Positions 53,360 to 63,479 of a stretch of DNA of 64,000 nucleotides are shown in pieces (position 1 is the first letter of the stretch; each line of letters opens with the position of its first letter). The translations under genes were made by a program, and so were the position numbers. This stretch comes from Marinobacter litoralis (lineage in GTDB: Bacteria; Pseudomonadota; Gammaproteobacteria; Pseudomonadales; Oleiphilaceae): contig NZ_JAELVS010000003.1 of the NCBI RefSeq assembly GCF_016427555.1, forward strand, positions 274,550 through 338,549, read 5' to 3'. A model generated the notes under the pieces. That model was given only the letters and a program-made list of their open reading frames with translations, did not search any database and was not told the origin of the DNA.

Positions 53360-53926
53360 TCAAAATCGGTAGCTAAGCTCGATCATGTGGAAATCCGCCC
53401 CGGTGGTATCTGATCCATTAACGCTGGCGTCGGAATAATGCAGGAAGCGATACCCCAGCCCCAGATTTCTAAAAAGCGGAAAAGTGACGCCCGAGGTCAA
53501 GGCAAACTGAAAAGGCCCACCAAAATCCTGGGTACCAAAACGCCACCTGCTGAACAAAGCACCTCCTGCGCCCAGGTCCAGGACAAAACGACCGTTCTCA
53601 CTGCCTAACGTCAATTCCGGAATGAGCGACACAACAAGCGCATTTTTGCCCGCTCCCCGCAAAAGTCCCCCGCTCGCCATCAAGCGGCTACCTACCCCCC
53701 AGCCTGACGCGAAATAGCTTTGCCAGGGTAAAGGGAACACTGCCGACACATCGTATTCCTTAAAGTCTTCCGGTGCGTCTTCTCCAAGCAAGGTTTTCTC
53801 TGAAACCCGTGCACGCACACTGAGACTCTGCAACTCCAGATCTCCAGCATAGCTCGGGGCTGAATGAAGTAACCAGCAGATGACCAATGGCAGCACGAAA
53901 CGAAAGAAATGGCGACAAGAAACCAT
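53360..53926 (-). CDS. PagL-like lipid A 3-O-deacylase (acyloxyacyl hydrolase family)
   Basis: This is an outer-membrane enzyme that removes an acyl chain from lipid A. The 188 residues have a signal peptide cut near SYAG (about 27) and a beta-barrel with aromatic-ended strands. The C-terminal FRNLGLGYRFLHYSDAS segment carries the PagL His-x-Ser active-site pair, and the protein ends MIELSYRF. The third catalytic residue of PagL, a Glu 14 residues after the His, is not seen; an Asp one place later could serve. Activity is therefore uncertain. Converges on rlmF. Confidence 0.84.
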   Translation of the reverse strand: MVSCRHFFRFVLPLVICWLLHSAPSYAGDLELQSLSVRARVSEKTLLGEDAPEDFKEYDVSAVFPLPWQSYFASGWGVGSRLMASGGLLRGAGKNALVVSLIPELTLGSENGRFVLDLGAGGALFSRWRFGTQDFGGPFQFALTSGVTFPLFRNLGLGYRFLHYSDASVNGSDTTGADFHMIELSYRF

Positions 53927-53987
53927 TGCTGGCAGCCCCCGCTGAGTATGAATAAGGGTTGTGCCTCACGCCCTATACAGACGTTTG

Positions 53988-54308
53988 TTATTGCTTAGTT
54001 TCCAGCTTGGCTTTTGCAGCCATATAGTCGGGTGTGCGCCCCACATCTTCGTAAATGGGATTACCCTCTTCAACGCGAATCACCTTATCGCCAGCCACAT
54101 AGGGCATTTGCTCTTCTATTTGCAGCAACGCGGTGCTGATTATGTTAGCAAGCAAATCACCGGCAGGTAATTTATAAGTCTCGGCAAGTGCTTCAACCTT
54201 AATCAGGTCTGTCTTATTCAGAACAACCTTGGTACTGACCTGCTCTTTGACATGGGTTGAACGTAGCTCCCAATCATCGAGCATCTTCTTGATCAAGCGG
54301 CTGGTCAT
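53988..54308 (-). CDS. Conserved protein of unknown function (MPYVAG...GNPIYEDVG family)
   Basis: This is a 106-residue cytoplasmic protein. Its second half has a motif I recognise from conserved Pseudomonas proteins, sometimes labelled type 1 pili tip component or pilin assembly protein without evidence: LLANIISTALLQIEEQMPYVAG, then VIRVEEGNPIYEDVGRTP (here shown in parts of fewer than 20 residues elsewhere). The N-terminal half (STHVKEQVSTKVVLNKTDLIKVEAL) has a beta strand plus helices and could be a ribbon-helix-helix-like fold. The ATG at 54308 has AGGAG six bases upstream. Divergent from the imu cassette across 247 bases. Confidence 0.78.
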   Translation of the reverse strand: MTSRLIKKMLDDWELRSTHVKEQVSTKVVLNKTDLIKVEALAETYKLPAGDLLANIISTALLQIEEQMPYVAGDKVIRVEEGNPIYEDVGRTPDYMAAKAKLETKQ

Positions 54309-54519
54309 ATTGGACTCCTGTTCGATTTATAAGAAACCTTTGATTGAGTCAGGGTTTTCCAAGGAATCAGGACGTACCGTGCTTACTCGAGCATAAACAC
54401 AGCCCCCTGAGATAGTCAAACGCTGACCAGAGGCAAATCTGAAGTTCTCAGTGCTATCAACAAAACATTTTAGAACAAAACAATCGCACCACTTTGTTGA
54501 AATTCTACCCTCTTAAGAA

Positions 54520-54539
54520 TACTGTATATATAAACAGTA
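54520..54539. promoter_or_regulatory. LexA (SOS) box upstream of imuA
   Basis: TACTGTATATATAAACAGTA matches the gammaproteobacterial LexA consensus (CTG-N10-CAG with an AT-rich centre) at almost every position. It lies 17 bases before the imuA start, so LexA would block transcription until DNA damage. It also lies between imuA and the divergent small gene, 212 bases from the latter. Confidence 0.95.
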
Positions 54540-54555
54540 TTGAGAGAATTTCCCC

Positions 54556-55245
54556 ATGAGCGAATTGCTGAGCAGCCTTCTTCAAGATGCCCGCGTTTGG
54601 CAGGGCCACCAGCATAAGAAGACCACCCAGCCTGCGGAACCAACAGGATACCAGTCCCTGGACAATCAACTCGGCGGGCTTGGCTGGCCTAAGGGCGCAT
54701 TGAGTGAATGTTTGCTGGATAGCTGCGGTATTGGCGAACTGCATCTTGTGTTGCCACTCATGCAGCGAGTGTCCAATGAAGGTAAGACCATCTTCTGGCT
54801 GAACCCGCCGCACACGCCCTATGCGCCGGCTTTGGCCCGGGAGGGGGTTAATCTGGATCATGTGGTAATGGTCACAACTCAAGATCAGAACGACTTTTTG
54901 TGGACGCTCGAAAACTGCCTTCGTTCACCGGTTACCGGGTTGGTTTTAGCCTGGCCGGGCACGCTGGCCAGCCGCGATGTTCGCCGGTTGCAGTTAGCCT
55001 CGGAAGCCGGCGGTAATGTGTGTGTGCTTTTTCGTAGCCGCCGCCATGTTGAACAAAATTCTCCGGCCGCATTACGGCTGGAGCTTGTTCCGGATGAGCA
55101 CCAGAAACTCAAGATCAACATCATAAAGCGCCGAGGCAGCTGGCCCGGCCAGCGCTGCTCTCTGGCCATCGGGCACCGAGCCAACCTTGCCAGCCAGGAT
55201 TCCACCCGCGTGATTCAAGGGCCTTGGGCTGAGGCTGTTCGGTAA
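54556..55245 (+). CDS. imuA: Translesion synthesis mutasome protein ImuA (RecA/SulA-like)
   Basis: ImuA is a RecA-related accessory factor of the damage-induced mutasome. The 229-residue product is similar to a truncated RecA fold: GYQSLDNQLGGLGWPKGALSE at 32-51, where the first Walker-like loop lacks the Lys-Thr of a true P-loop, then LHLVLPLMQRV, LVLAWPG and ASRDVRRLQLASEAG. It has no consensus ATP site, as expected for this family. It is first in the imuA-imuB-dnaE2 operon behind the LexA box, and imuB starts four bases after its stop. Confidence 0.9.
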   Translation: MSELLSSLLQDARVWQGHQHKKTTQPAEPTGYQSLDNQLGGLGWPKGALSECLLDSCGIGELHLVLPLMQRVSNEGKTIFWLNPPHTPYAPALAREGVNLDHVVMVTTQDQNDFLWTLENCLRSPVTGLVLAWPGTLASRDVRRLQLASEAGGNVCVLFRSRRHVEQNSPAALRLELVPDEHQKLKINIIKRRGSWPGQRCSLAIGHRANLASQDSTRVIQGPWAEAVR

Positions 55246-55249
55246 ACTT

Positions 55250-56668
55250 ATGCTTTGGTTATATCTGCACTTCCCTCACCTGTTGCTGGACCACATCCAA
55301 CGTAATCAAGATGCGACGGGCGCTCTTGTGATTGTGGATGGCTCAGGACAAGCCGTTACGCAAGCCTGTGCCACTGCTCAGGAATTAGGCGTTGAGGTAG
55401 GCATGCGCCTGAAAACCGCACTTGGCCTGGCGCCTGACCTGCACATTATGCAAGCCAACCCGAAGCAGGAAGTCTGGCTTCTTGAAGACCAGGCGCGCTG
55501 GCTATATCACTACGCTGCACACATCACCCTGGCGCCACCCGATGGTCTTTGGGCTGAAGTCAGTAGTCTGCAAAAATTGTATGGTGGGCTCCCCGCCATC
55601 TGGCAAACCCTGGAACAAGCGTTAACCGAGCGCCAGCTCACCGCCTGGATCGCCATCGGCCACACGCCACAGACCGCTCGCTTGTTGGCGCTCACGGGCA
55701 AAGGCGAATGTACTGATGACAAAGGCCGCATCATGACGGCACTAGGCAACCTGCCGCTGCAGGCCGCTGGTTTCGATAAGAAGGCCTGCTCTCGCCTGCA
55801 ACGATTGGGGCTGAGCACGCTCGCGGATGTATTCGCCCTACCCGCTCCTGAGTTAGCTCGGAGGCTATCACCCGAACTACTCAGCACGGTGCAGAAAATT
55901 CAGGGAACCCGCGCAGACCCGAAAACACCTTGGCAGCCACCTCATACATTCCGACATCGGGCGGATTTCATTCAGGAGGTGGAGCATACTCAAGGACTCT
56001 TATTTTCATTGCAGCGAATTCTGTCAGAACTGGAGGAAGACCTCTGCTGGCGCCAGCAAGATACCGACACCCTTCAGATCTCACTGCAACACCGCCACCA
56101 GGAATCGACACGACTTCTCATCCGAACCACGGGGCCCGAGCATCGTGCAGAGGTGTTTTTAAAGCTGATTCGCCTGAAGCTTGACCAGCAGCCCTTGAGT
56201 GCGCCGGTCACTGCGCTGACGCTCACCGTCAAACGGTTTGCCGGCCGGGCGGCGCCAACCGGGCAGGATTTGCTGGGCGAATCACAGGATCTGAACGAAG
56301 CCTGGCACACCCTGATCAGCCGGCTTCAGGCCCGACTGGGGGATCAGGCACTGAAACAACTGGCACCGTCCGAAGACCATCGGCCAGAATGCGCCTGGTC
56401 CGCTAATGCAGTGCGCAAACCCACAAAACAGCCTGAAACGGAGCCAGCCCCACTCCCCCACCGCCCATTATGGTTGCTTAAAGGCCCTCAGTCTCTGGAC
56501 CAAACGCCCACACATTGGCTATCCGGCCCGGAGCGCATAAGCAGTGGTTGGTGGGATGGCCAGCGGGTTCACCGGGATTATTACATCGCCCAGCTACCGG
56601 GTGGTGAGCTGGCGTGGGTATTCCGTGATCATCAGGATGGGTGGTTCATCCACGGGTGGTTTGGCTAA
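55250..56668 (+). CDS. imuB: ImuB, inactive Y-family polymerase-like mutasome scaffold
   Basis: ImuB organises the mutasome by binding the sliding clamp, ImuA and DnaE2. The 472 residues have the Y-family palm/finger layout starting MLWLYLHFPHLLLDHI, where active polymerases have an Asp-Met-Asp start; those acidic residues are missing, consistent with loss of catalysis. A helix-hairpin-helix segment (LGLSTLADVFALPAPELARRL) and a little-finger-like domain follow. The C-terminal 60 residues (WLSGPERISSGWWDGQRV...RDYYIAQL) are typical of ImuB. The stop overlaps the dnaE2 start (TAATG). Confidence 0.93.
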   Translation: MLWLYLHFPHLLLDHIQRNQDATGALVIVDGSGQAVTQACATAQELGVEVGMRLKTALGLAPDLHIMQANPKQEVWLLEDQARWLYHYAAHITLAPPDGLWAEVSSLQKLYGGLPAIWQTLEQALTERQLTAWIAIGHTPQTARLLALTGKGECTDDKGRIMTALGNLPLQAAGFDKKACSRLQRLGLSTLADVFALPAPELARRLSPELLSTVQKIQGTRADPKTPWQPPHTFRHRADFIQEVEHTQGLLFSLQRILSELEEDLCWRQQDTDTLQISLQHRHQESTRLLIRTTGPEHRAEVFLKLIRLKLDQQPLSAPVTALTLTVKRFAGRAAPTGQDLLGESQDLNEAWHTLISRLQARLGDQALKQLAPSEDHRPECAWSANAVRKPTKQPETEPAPLPHRPLWLLKGPQSLDQTPTHWLSGPERISSGWWDGQRVHRDYYIAQLPGGELAWVFRDHQDGWFIHGWFG

Positions 56669-59600
56669 TGGCGACGGGTTATGCAGAACTTTTCTGCTTC
56701 AGCAATTTCACCTTTCTGACCGGCGCTTCGCACCCCCACGAGCTAGCCGAACGGGCATTGGAACTAGGCTATAACGCCATCGCAATCACCGATGCGTGTT
56801 CAGTAGCCGGCATCCCCAGAGCTTGGGCCGCATTGAAAGACAGCCCCGTGAAGCTGATTACCGGCAGTTGGTTCGAATTGAATGATGCTCCCAGCAGCTC
56901 CATTGCCCCTCGATTCATCCTGTTGGCGAAAGACCGGCAGGGTTATGCTCAGCTGTGCAAGCTGATCACTACCGGCCGGCGCCGTGCCGAAAAAGGCCGC
57001 TATCAGCTTTTCGCACGGGATATCGAAACCCACGAACTGGACCGCTGTTTTTGCTTATGGTTACCTCCCTCAACGGAGCACGCCACACTCCCTCAAACCA
57101 TCGCTTGCGGTGAATGGCTGTTGCGGCTATTTGAGCAGCGATTGCGGGTTGCCGCCAGCCGTTCTCTGGAGGTCGGAGAGGAACTGCAACTGGCCCGGAT
57201 TCGCGAATTGGCCGACCATTTACGCATTCCGGTGGTCGCCACCGGCGAAGTGCACATGCACAGCCGGGACCGGCAGCCATTACAAGACGTTCTCACGGCC
57301 CTGCGCAATCACAAAACCCTGGAAAACGCCGGGCACTGCCTGTTTCAGAATGGAGAGCGATACCTTCGCCCTCTTTCTGTGCTGCAAAAACTCTTTCCGG
57401 AAAGCTGGATACGCGAAACCATCCAGATCGCCAACGCCTGTCAGTTCGAACCCGGCAGCCTCCGTTACGAATACCCGCCCGATCTAGTGCCATCTGGTGA
57501 AACACCGGCCGGCCTATTGAAGCGCCTGACACAAGAAGGCGAACGCCGTCGATATCCCAGCGGCACGCCATTGAAAGTTCAGGCGTTGATTCGCAAAGAG
57601 CTGGGGCTGATTTCGGAGATGAAATATGAGCACTACTTTCTGACCATTCACGACATAGTCGCGTTTGCCCGAAGCCAAGGCATCTTGTGCCAGGGGCGAG
57701 GCTCGGCCGCTAACTCGGCAGTCTGTTACTGCCTGGGTATTACGGAAGTAAACCCCACCAAAGTCGAACTGCTGTTTGAACGCTTTATCTCGAAGGATAG
57801 GAACGAGCCGCCCGATATCGATGTGGATTTCGAGCACCAACGGCGTGAAGAGGTCATCCAGTATATCTACCAACGTTACGGCCGCGAGCGAGCTGCGCTA
57901 GCCGCAACGGTGATCCGGTACCGGCCCCGCAGTGCCATTCGGGATGTTGGTAAAGCACTGGGCTTCGATGCTGCTTTAGTCGAGAAACTGCTGGATGGCA
58001 TCGACTGGCGCGACAAATCCACCAACTGGCACCAACAGATTCTCGACAAAGGGCTGACTCAGAATCCGCAAATGGCCAACCAGTTTTTCACACTGGTGAA
58101 CACCTTGCTGGGTTTCCCCCGACATTTGTCCCAACACGTTGGCGGCTTCGTCATCAGCGCCGGCCCACTCTCGGAACTGGTGCCGGTTGAAAATGCCGCC
58201 ATGCAAGACCGCACCGTTATCCAGTGGGATAAGGACGACCTGGAAAGCCTCGGTTTGATGAAGGTGGATGTTCTCGCCCTTGGTATGCTGACCGCCATCC
58301 GAAAGGCCCTGGAACTGATCAGCACAGAAAAAGGTACACCCTTTACCATTCAGGATATCCCTCAAGAAGACCCCGACACCTACGCCATGCTGCAAAAAGG
58401 CGACAGCATTGGCGTGTTTCAGGTGGAGTCTCGTGCTCAGATCAACATGCTGCCCCGGCTAAAGCCCGAGACCTACTACGACCTGGTCATTGAAGTGGCC
58501 ATTGTGCGCCCGGGTCCGATTCAGGGCGACATGGTGCACCCCTACCTTCGCCGGAAACACGGACTGGAGCCGGTCGAGTTCCCCAACGATGCCATTCGAC
58601 AGGTACTGGAGCGAACTTTAGGTGTGCCCATCTTCCAGGAGCAGGTGATCAAACTCGCCATGGTGGCCGCCGGCTTTAGTGCTGGTGAAGCCGACAAACT
58701 CCGCCGCGCCATGGCGGCTTGGAAATCACACGGCGACCTCACTCCGTTCCGGGACAAACTGATCAGCGGCATGCTGGAACGGGGTCATAACCAGGACTTC
58801 GCCGAGCGCTTATATCAGCAAATATGCGGGTTTGGCGGTTACGGTTTCCCAGAATCTCACGCTGCCAGTTTTGCTCTTCTGGTGTATGTATCCGCTTGGA
58901 TCAAGCGCCATCATCCGGCGGCATTTTACTGCGCCTTGCTCAACAGTCAGCCTATGGGATTCTATTCGCCAAGCCAACTGGTACAAGACGCCCGCCGGCA
59001 TGACGTAACCGTGCTGCCGCCAGACGTAAACTTCAGTCAATGGGAGCACACACTGGAGGGACCAACCCACCAGCTGCGCTTGGGGTTGCGAATTGTTCAG
59101 GGCCTATCAAGGCATGGCGGCCAGCGCATCTACGAAAATCGTCCAAGGCAAGGCTATCGCTCCGCCAGCGAACTGCGCACCGGCGCCAGCCTCAACCAGC
59201 GTGACATGGAGTTACTCGCGGGCGCCAATGCCATGGCCGGTTTTACCGCAGACCGCCATCAAGCCTATTGGCAGCTGTTGGACTACGAAGAACCTTCCGC
59301 GTTGTTTGCCCAAGAAACCGAAACGGATTACCAGTCCGAGCCTTGCAAACAGTTACCTCAGCCTACCGAGGGCCAAAACGTACTGGCAGACTACCGCAGC
59401 CAAGGCCTGACTCTGCAACGACATCCACTGGCGCTGCTCCGAGAGCAAGGCCATCTTCAACACTGCCTAACCGCCGAACAACTGAGAACCACCCGCCCCG
59501 GCATCCCCGTGCAAGTGGCCGGCCTGGTTACGGGTCGGCAGAGGCCAGGATCTGCGGCTGGCGTTACCTTTGTCACTCTTGAAGATGAAACGGGCAACGT

Positions 59601-59784
59601 AAACGTGGTTGTTTGGTTGGCAACCGCCCGCCAGCAACGCAAGCCGCTTCTTACGGCGCGGCTGCTACACGTAAAGGGGGTGATCGAAAAAGAGGGCGAC
59701 ATCGTGCACGTAATGGCAGGAAAACTTTCAGACTTGAGCCACCTGATAAATACGTTACCGGTCAGTTCACGAGATTTTCACTGA
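56668..59784 (+). CDS. dnaE2: Error-prone DNA polymerase DnaE2 (ImuC)
   Basis: This is a C-family polymerase used for mutagenic translesion synthesis in the SOS response. The 1038 residues comprise a PHP domain (AELFCFSNFTFLTGASHP at the start, then AITDACS), palm with QGRGSAANSAVCYCLGIT and the metal motif PPDIDVDFEHQRREEV (DxD), FGFPESHAASFALLVYVSAW, and an OB domain near the end (VQVAGLVTGRQRPGSAAG). It is shorter at the C-terminus than DnaE1. The ATG at 56668 overlaps the imuB stop; 27 bases of open frame upstream lie inside imuB. Last gene of the LexA-controlled cassette. Confidence 0.96.
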   Translation: MATGYAELFCFSNFTFLTGASHPHELAERALELGYNAIAITDACSVAGIPRAWAALKDSPVKLITGSWFELNDAPSSSIAPRFILLAKDRQGYAQLCKLITTGRRRAEKGRYQLFARDIETHELDRCFCLWLPPSTEHATLPQTIACGEWLLRLFEQRLRVAASRSLEVGEELQLARIRELADHLRIPVVATGEVHMHSRDRQPLQDVLTALRNHKTLENAGHCLFQNGERYLRPLSVLQKLFPESWIRETIQIANACQFEPGSLRYEYPPDLVPSGETPAGLLKRLTQEGERRRYPSGTPLKVQALIRKELGLISEMKYEHYFLTIHDIVAFARSQGILCQGRGSAANSAVCYCLGITEVNPTKVELLFERFISKDRNEPPDIDVDFEHQRREEVIQYIYQRYGRERAALAATVIRYRPRSAIRDVGKALGFDAALVEKLLDGIDWRDKSTNWHQQILDKGLTQNPQMANQFFTLVNTLLGFPRHLSQHVGGFVISAGPLSELVPVENAAMQDRTVIQWDKDDLESLGLMKVDVLALGMLTAIRKALELISTEKGTPFTIQDIPQEDPDTYAMLQKGDSIGVFQVESRAQINMLPRLKPETYYDLVIEVAIVRPGPIQGDMVHPYLRRKHGLEPVEFPNDAIRQVLERTLGVPIFQEQVIKLAMVAAGFSAGEADKLRRAMAAWKSHGDLTPFRDKLISGMLERGHNQDFAERLYQQICGFGGYGFPESHAASFALLVYVSAWIKRHHPAAFYCALLNSQPMGFYSPSQLVQDARRHDVTVLPPDVNFSQWEHTLEGPTHQLRLGLRIVQGLSRHGGQRIYENRPRQGYRSASELRTGASLNQRDMELLAGANAMAGFTADRHQAYWQLLDYEEPSALFAQETETDYQSEPCKQLPQPTEGQNVLADYRSQGLTLQRHPLALLREQGHLQHCLTAEQLRTTRPGIPVQVAGLVTGRQRPGSAAGVTFVTLEDETGNVNVVVWLATARQQRKPLLTARLLHVKGVIEKEGDIVHVMAGKLSDLSHLINTLPVSSRDFH

Positions 59785-59788
59785 CCAC

Positions 59789-59815
59789 AAAAAACCCCGC
59801 CGAAGCGGGGTTTTT
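59789..59815. terminator. Bidirectional rho-independent terminator between dnaE2 and oadB
   Basis: The stem AAAAACCCCGC / GCGGGGTTTTT with loop CGAA has a T-run on both strands. It ends both the imu operon and the converging oad operon. Confidence 0.92.
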
Positions 59816-59839
59816 CTCACTACAGCTAGATAGCAACGA

Positions 59840-61174
59840 TCAGCTCAACAGCTTGATCATCACACCTGCCGCAACCGCAGAGCCGATTACACCAGCCACG
59901 TTCGGGCCCATAGCGTGCATCAGCAAGAAGTTCTGCGGATTAGCCTCGAGACCAACCTTGTTGGATACCCGCGCCGCCATTGGCACCGCAGATACACCGG
60001 CAGAACCGATCAGCGGGTTGATGGGGTCTTTGCTGACTTTGTTCATCAGCTTCGCCATCAGAACACCTGAGGCTGTGCCCACACCAAACGCGACAACACC
60101 CAAGCCCAGAATACCCAGAGTCTGAGCATCCAGGAACTTGTCAGCCATCAGCTTGGAACCAACAGACAAGCCCAGGAAGATGGTTACGATGTTGATCAGT
60201 GCGTTCTGGGCCGTATCGCTCAAACGCTCTACTACGCCACATTCACGCATCAGGTTACCGAAGCAGAACATACCCAGCAGCGGCGCTGCATCTGGCAGGA
60301 ACAGAACCACAGCGATCAGGACAACCAGCGGGAAAACAATCTTTTCCTTCTTGCTGACCGGACGCAGCTGGCTCATTTTGATTGCCCGCTCTTTCTCGTT
60401 GGTCAGTGCCTTCATGATTGGCGGCTGAATCATCGGAACCATCGCCATGTAAGCGTAAGCAGATACGGCAATAGCACCCAGAAGATGCGGAGCCAATACG
60501 CTGGCCACATAGATCGACGTAGGACCGTCTGCGCCACCGATGATACCGATGGCAGCCGCTTCAAGAATGTTGAATTCCAGAACGCCAGTCCAGTCCAGCA
60601 GCGCGGCACCAATGACGGTACCGAAGATGCCAAACTGAGCGGCTGCGCCCAGCAGCATGGTCTTCGGGTTTGCAAGCAGAGGACCGAAATCGGTCATCGC
60701 GCCAACGCCCATGAAGATCAGAAGGGGCCCAATGGTGCTGCCGATAACAACTGAGTAGAAGTTATACAACATACCGTTGCCGTAACCGAAGTCTTGAGCA
60801 AGGGAGTTCGCCATCGCCATTTCAGAATAGCTGGCTTCTTTCACCGCGACTTTGAAAGCTTCCTTCAGTTCTGGTGTAACCGCCTGTCCAGCCTGGTATG
60901 CAACATCCAGGGGCACAGCCAGCGCGGCCAGAATCTGGGTAGCGTCGCTCTTCAGTGCGAAGTGAATCGCATTCTCCGCCGCAGTCAGGGCCAGCCCTGC
61001 CTCCGGGATGTTCGCCAGAATACCACCGAAGCCGATTGGCACCAGCAGCAGTGGCTCAAAGCCCTTGCGAATTGCAAGGAACAGCAGCACCAGGCCGATG
61101 GCGATCATCACCACCTGACCAAACTCTATGTTAAACAGACCACTGCCTGTCCAGAGTGTCATTATCTTATCCAT
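59840..61174 (-). CDS. oadB: Oxaloacetate decarboxylase beta subunit (sodium-translocating)
   Basis: This is the integral membrane subunit that couples decarboxylation of carboxybiotin to sodium export. The 444-residue protein has about nine to eleven helices. The key segment [17 protein letters not shown] carries the Asp (equivalent to D203) needed for sodium transport, and [10 protein letters not shown] and [18 protein letters not shown] with [15 protein letters not shown] fit the family. It follows oadA by 13 bases. The complex imports or retains energy by pumping sodium out of the cell, useful in a marine cell. Confidence 0.96.
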   Translation of the reverse strand: MDKIMTLWTGSGLFNIEFGQVVMIAIGLVLLFLAIRKGFEPLLLVPIGFGGILANIPEAGLALTAAENAIHFALKSDATQILAALAVPLDVAYQAGQAVTPELKEAFKVAVKEASYSEMAMANSLAQDFGYGNGMLYNFYSVVIGSTIGPLLIFMGVGAMTDFGPLLANPKTMLLGAAAQFGIFGTVIGAALLDWTGVLEFNILEAAAIGIIGGADGPTSIYVASVLAPHLLGAIAVSAYAYMAMVPMIQPPIMKALTNEKERAIKMSQLRPVSKKEKIVFPLVVLIAVVLFLPDAAPLLGMFCFGNLMRECGVVERLSDTAQNALINIVTIFLGLSVGSKLMADKFLDAQTLGILGLGVVAFGVGTASGVLMAKLMNKVSKDPINPLIGSAGVSAVPMAARVSNKVGLEANPQNFLLMHAMGPNVAGVIGSAVAAGVMIKLLS

Positions 61175-61187
61175 GGAATGCTGGCCC

Positions 61188-62969
61188 TTATGCGATTGTC
61201 AGCATTTCATCATCAACAGAGACGGCGTCACCGACTTTGATGAAGACTTCACCGATGGTTCCGGCCTTGGGTGCGCGAATCTCGGTTTCCATTTTCATGG
61301 CTTCGAGAATGATCAGCACATCACCTTCTTCAACCGTGTCTCCCGGAGAAACCAGAACCTTCCAGATGTTACCGCTCAATGGCGCGCCAACAGGCTCACC
61401 GCCACCGGCAGGCACTGGAGCAGCAGCCGCAGGAGCAGTACTGGAACCGCCCTGGCCTTCAATCTGGCTGATTTCACCGCCTTCAGTAACCGCAACAACG
61501 TACTTCTGGCCGTTCACTTCAACGGTGTAGTTCTCAGGACCGGAAGCTTTCTTCGCCGGAGCAACGTCGTCAGCACTTGGGACTGGCTCGAAGGCGTCCG
61601 GATTACCACGGTTCTCGAGGAACTTCAGACCAATCTGCGGGAACAACGCGTAAGTCAGAACGTCGTCCACTTCCTGCTCTGCCAGCTTGATGCCTTTCTC
61701 GTCAGCCAGGCCTTTGAGCTCTGCAGTCAACTTGTCCATTTCTGGCTCAATGTTGTCTGCCGGACGGCAGGTAATCGCCTCGGCTCCATCCAGAACGCGC
61801 GCCTGCAGCTCTTTGTTGAACGGAGCTGGTGCCGCACCGTACTCGCCTTTGAGGATTGCAGAGGTTTCTTTGGAGATAGACTTGTAGCGCTCACCGGTCA
61901 GTACGTTCAGAACCGCCTGAGTACCAACAATCTGGGATGTCGGTGTTACCAGCGGGATGTAACCCAGGTCTTCGCGAACTTTCGGGATTTCGGCAAGAAC
62001 TTCGTCGAACTTGTCAGTCGCGTTTTGTTCACGCAGCTGGTTTTCCATGTTGGTCAACATGCCGCCGGGCACCTGAGCAATCAGGATACGTGAGTCGGTG
62101 CCACGCAGGCTGCCTTCAAACTTCGCGTACTTTTTGCGCACTTCACGGAAGTAAGAGGCAATTTCTTCAAGCAGATTCAGGTCCAGACCGGTATCACGAT
62201 CGGTGCCTTCCAGAATCGCAACCACCGCTTCCGTGGGCGAGTGACCGTAAGTCATACTCATGGAAGAGATCGCGGTATCAACGTTGTCGATACCCGCTTC
62301 GGCCGCTTTGATGGCCGTCGCCGTAGACATACCAGTGGTGGCGTGGCACTGCATGTGAATCGGAATATCCAATTCTTTCTTCAGACGACTAACCAGATCG
62401 TAAGCAACGTAAGGCTTCAGGATACCGGCCATGTCTTTGATGGCGATGGAGTCTGCGCCCATGTCGGCGACTTCTTTCGCCAACTCAACCCACATATCAA
62501 TGGTGTGCACCGGGCTGGTGGTGTAAGAAATGGTGCCCTGTGCATGTTTACCTGTTTTGCGAACTGCTTTGATTGCAGTTGCCAGGTTGCGAGGATCGTT
62601 CATCGCATCGAAGATACGGAACACATCAACGCCGTTTTCGGCAGCACGATCTACAAAACGCTCTACCACATCATCCGCGTAGTGACGGTAGCCCAGCAGG
62701 TTCTGGCCACGCAGCAACATTTGCTGTGGCGTGTTAGGCATTACTTTCTTCAGTTCGCGGATACGCTCCCATGGGTCTTCACCCAGGTAACGAATGCAGG
62801 AGTCAAAGGTAGCACCACCCCAAGATTCCAGAGACCAGAAACCCACTTGGTCGAGTTTCTCGGCAATTGGCAGCATGTCGTCAAGACGCATGCGGGTGGC
62901 AAGCAGGGATTGGTGGGCGTCACGTAGAATTACGTCCGTAATCCCCAGCGGTTTTTTCGTGTCAGTCAT
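61188..62969 (-). CDS. oadA: Oxaloacetate decarboxylase alpha subunit (biotin carrier)
   Basis: This cytoplasmic subunit removes CO2 from oxaloacetate onto biotin. The 593 residues have an HMGL-like TIM barrel ([18 protein letters not shown] at 12-29, with the metal and catalytic residues, and the CHATTGMS and [14 protein letters not shown] segments), a conserved PYC_OADA domain (about 310-470), an Ala/Pro-rich linker and a C-terminal biotinyl domain with EAMKMETEI (biotinylated Lys near 559). The start has AGAAGG eight bases upstream. It lies between oadG and oadB. Confidence 0.96.
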   Translation of the reverse strand: MTDTKKPLGITDVILRDAHQSLLATRMRLDDMLPIAEKLDQVGFWSLESWGGATFDSCIRYLGEDPWERIRELKKVMPNTPQQMLLRGQNLLGYRHYADDVVERFVDRAAENGVDVFRIFDAMNDPRNLATAIKAVRKTGKHAQGTISYTTSPVHTIDMWVELAKEVADMGADSIAIKDMAGILKPYVAYDLVSRLKKELDIPIHMQCHATTGMSTATAIKAAEAGIDNVDTAISSMSMTYGHSPTEAVVAILEGTDRDTGLDLNLLEEIASYFREVRKKYAKFEGSLRGTDSRILIAQVPGGMLTNMENQLREQNATDKFDEVLAEIPKVREDLGYIPLVTPTSQIVGTQAVLNVLTGERYKSISKETSAILKGEYGAAPAPFNKELQARVLDGAEAITCRPADNIEPEMDKLTAELKGLADEKGIKLAEQEVDDVLTYALFPQIGLKFLENRGNPDAFEPVPSADDVAPAKKASGPENYTVEVNGQKYVVAVTEGGEISQIEGQGGSSTAPAAAAPVPAGGGEPVGAPLSGNIWKVLVSPGDTVEEGDVLIILEAMKMETEIRAPKAGTIGEVFIKVGDAVSVDDEMLTIA

Positions 62970-63010
62970 CGTGTCAGCCTTCTGTTAAAAGGTTCTAATC
63001 CGTTCCCGGG

Positions 63011-63262
63011 TCACTTCTTGTGGCGTGACCGGTGTTGTGCAATCGCCTTCTTAATGGCCTCGGCGGTGTCAGGGTCAACCGACGTTGGCGCCTTCGGCTT
63101 GGCACGTGGCGTTCTGGCCGGGGTTGCCGGCTCTGGCGGAGCAAGCCGCAGAATGATTTTCGACATCAGGCCTGTTGCGAATACCAGAATAACCAGAAAC
63201 GCGAACACAAAGCCCATACCGGCGATCATCAAATCTACGGCGTGTGACATCAGCTCATTCAT
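63011..63262 (-). CDS. oadG: Oxaloacetate decarboxylase gamma subunit
   Basis: This is a small membrane subunit (83 residues) that assembles the complex and binds zinc. It has one N-terminal helix (LMIAGMGFVFAFLVILVFATGLM), a Pro/Ala-rich linker, and a basic His-containing tail (IAQHRSRHKK) that would bind zinc. The gene order oadG-oadA-oadB is the usual one. Its promoter must lie in 63263-63479, where I see no other gene. Confidence 0.93.
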   Translation of the reverse strand: MNELMSHAVDLMIAGMGFVFAFLVILVFATGLMSKIILRLAPPEPATPARTPRAKPKAPTSVDPDTAEAIKKAIAQHRSRHKK

Positions 63263-63479
63263 AGTGAACAGCTACCTGTATTGGTTTGTGATTTCCCCGT
63301 CTCTATCACCCTCTCCCAGACAAAAGTCTAATAGCTGGCAAAATCAAAACGGGAGGCAAAATCCTGCGTAATTTACCGGTTTCATTGTTCTGGAGCAACA
63401 AAAAGGAGGTTTTTCTATAGGGATTTCCCGAGCGCGCACTTGTACAAAGTGTTCTAAACACCCGGAAGAACCAGCCTAT

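Noticed and set aside
61128..62093. A 321-codon open frame on the plus strand opposite oadA
   Set aside because: It is antisense to the conserved decarboxylase and biotin domains, and has no start signal.
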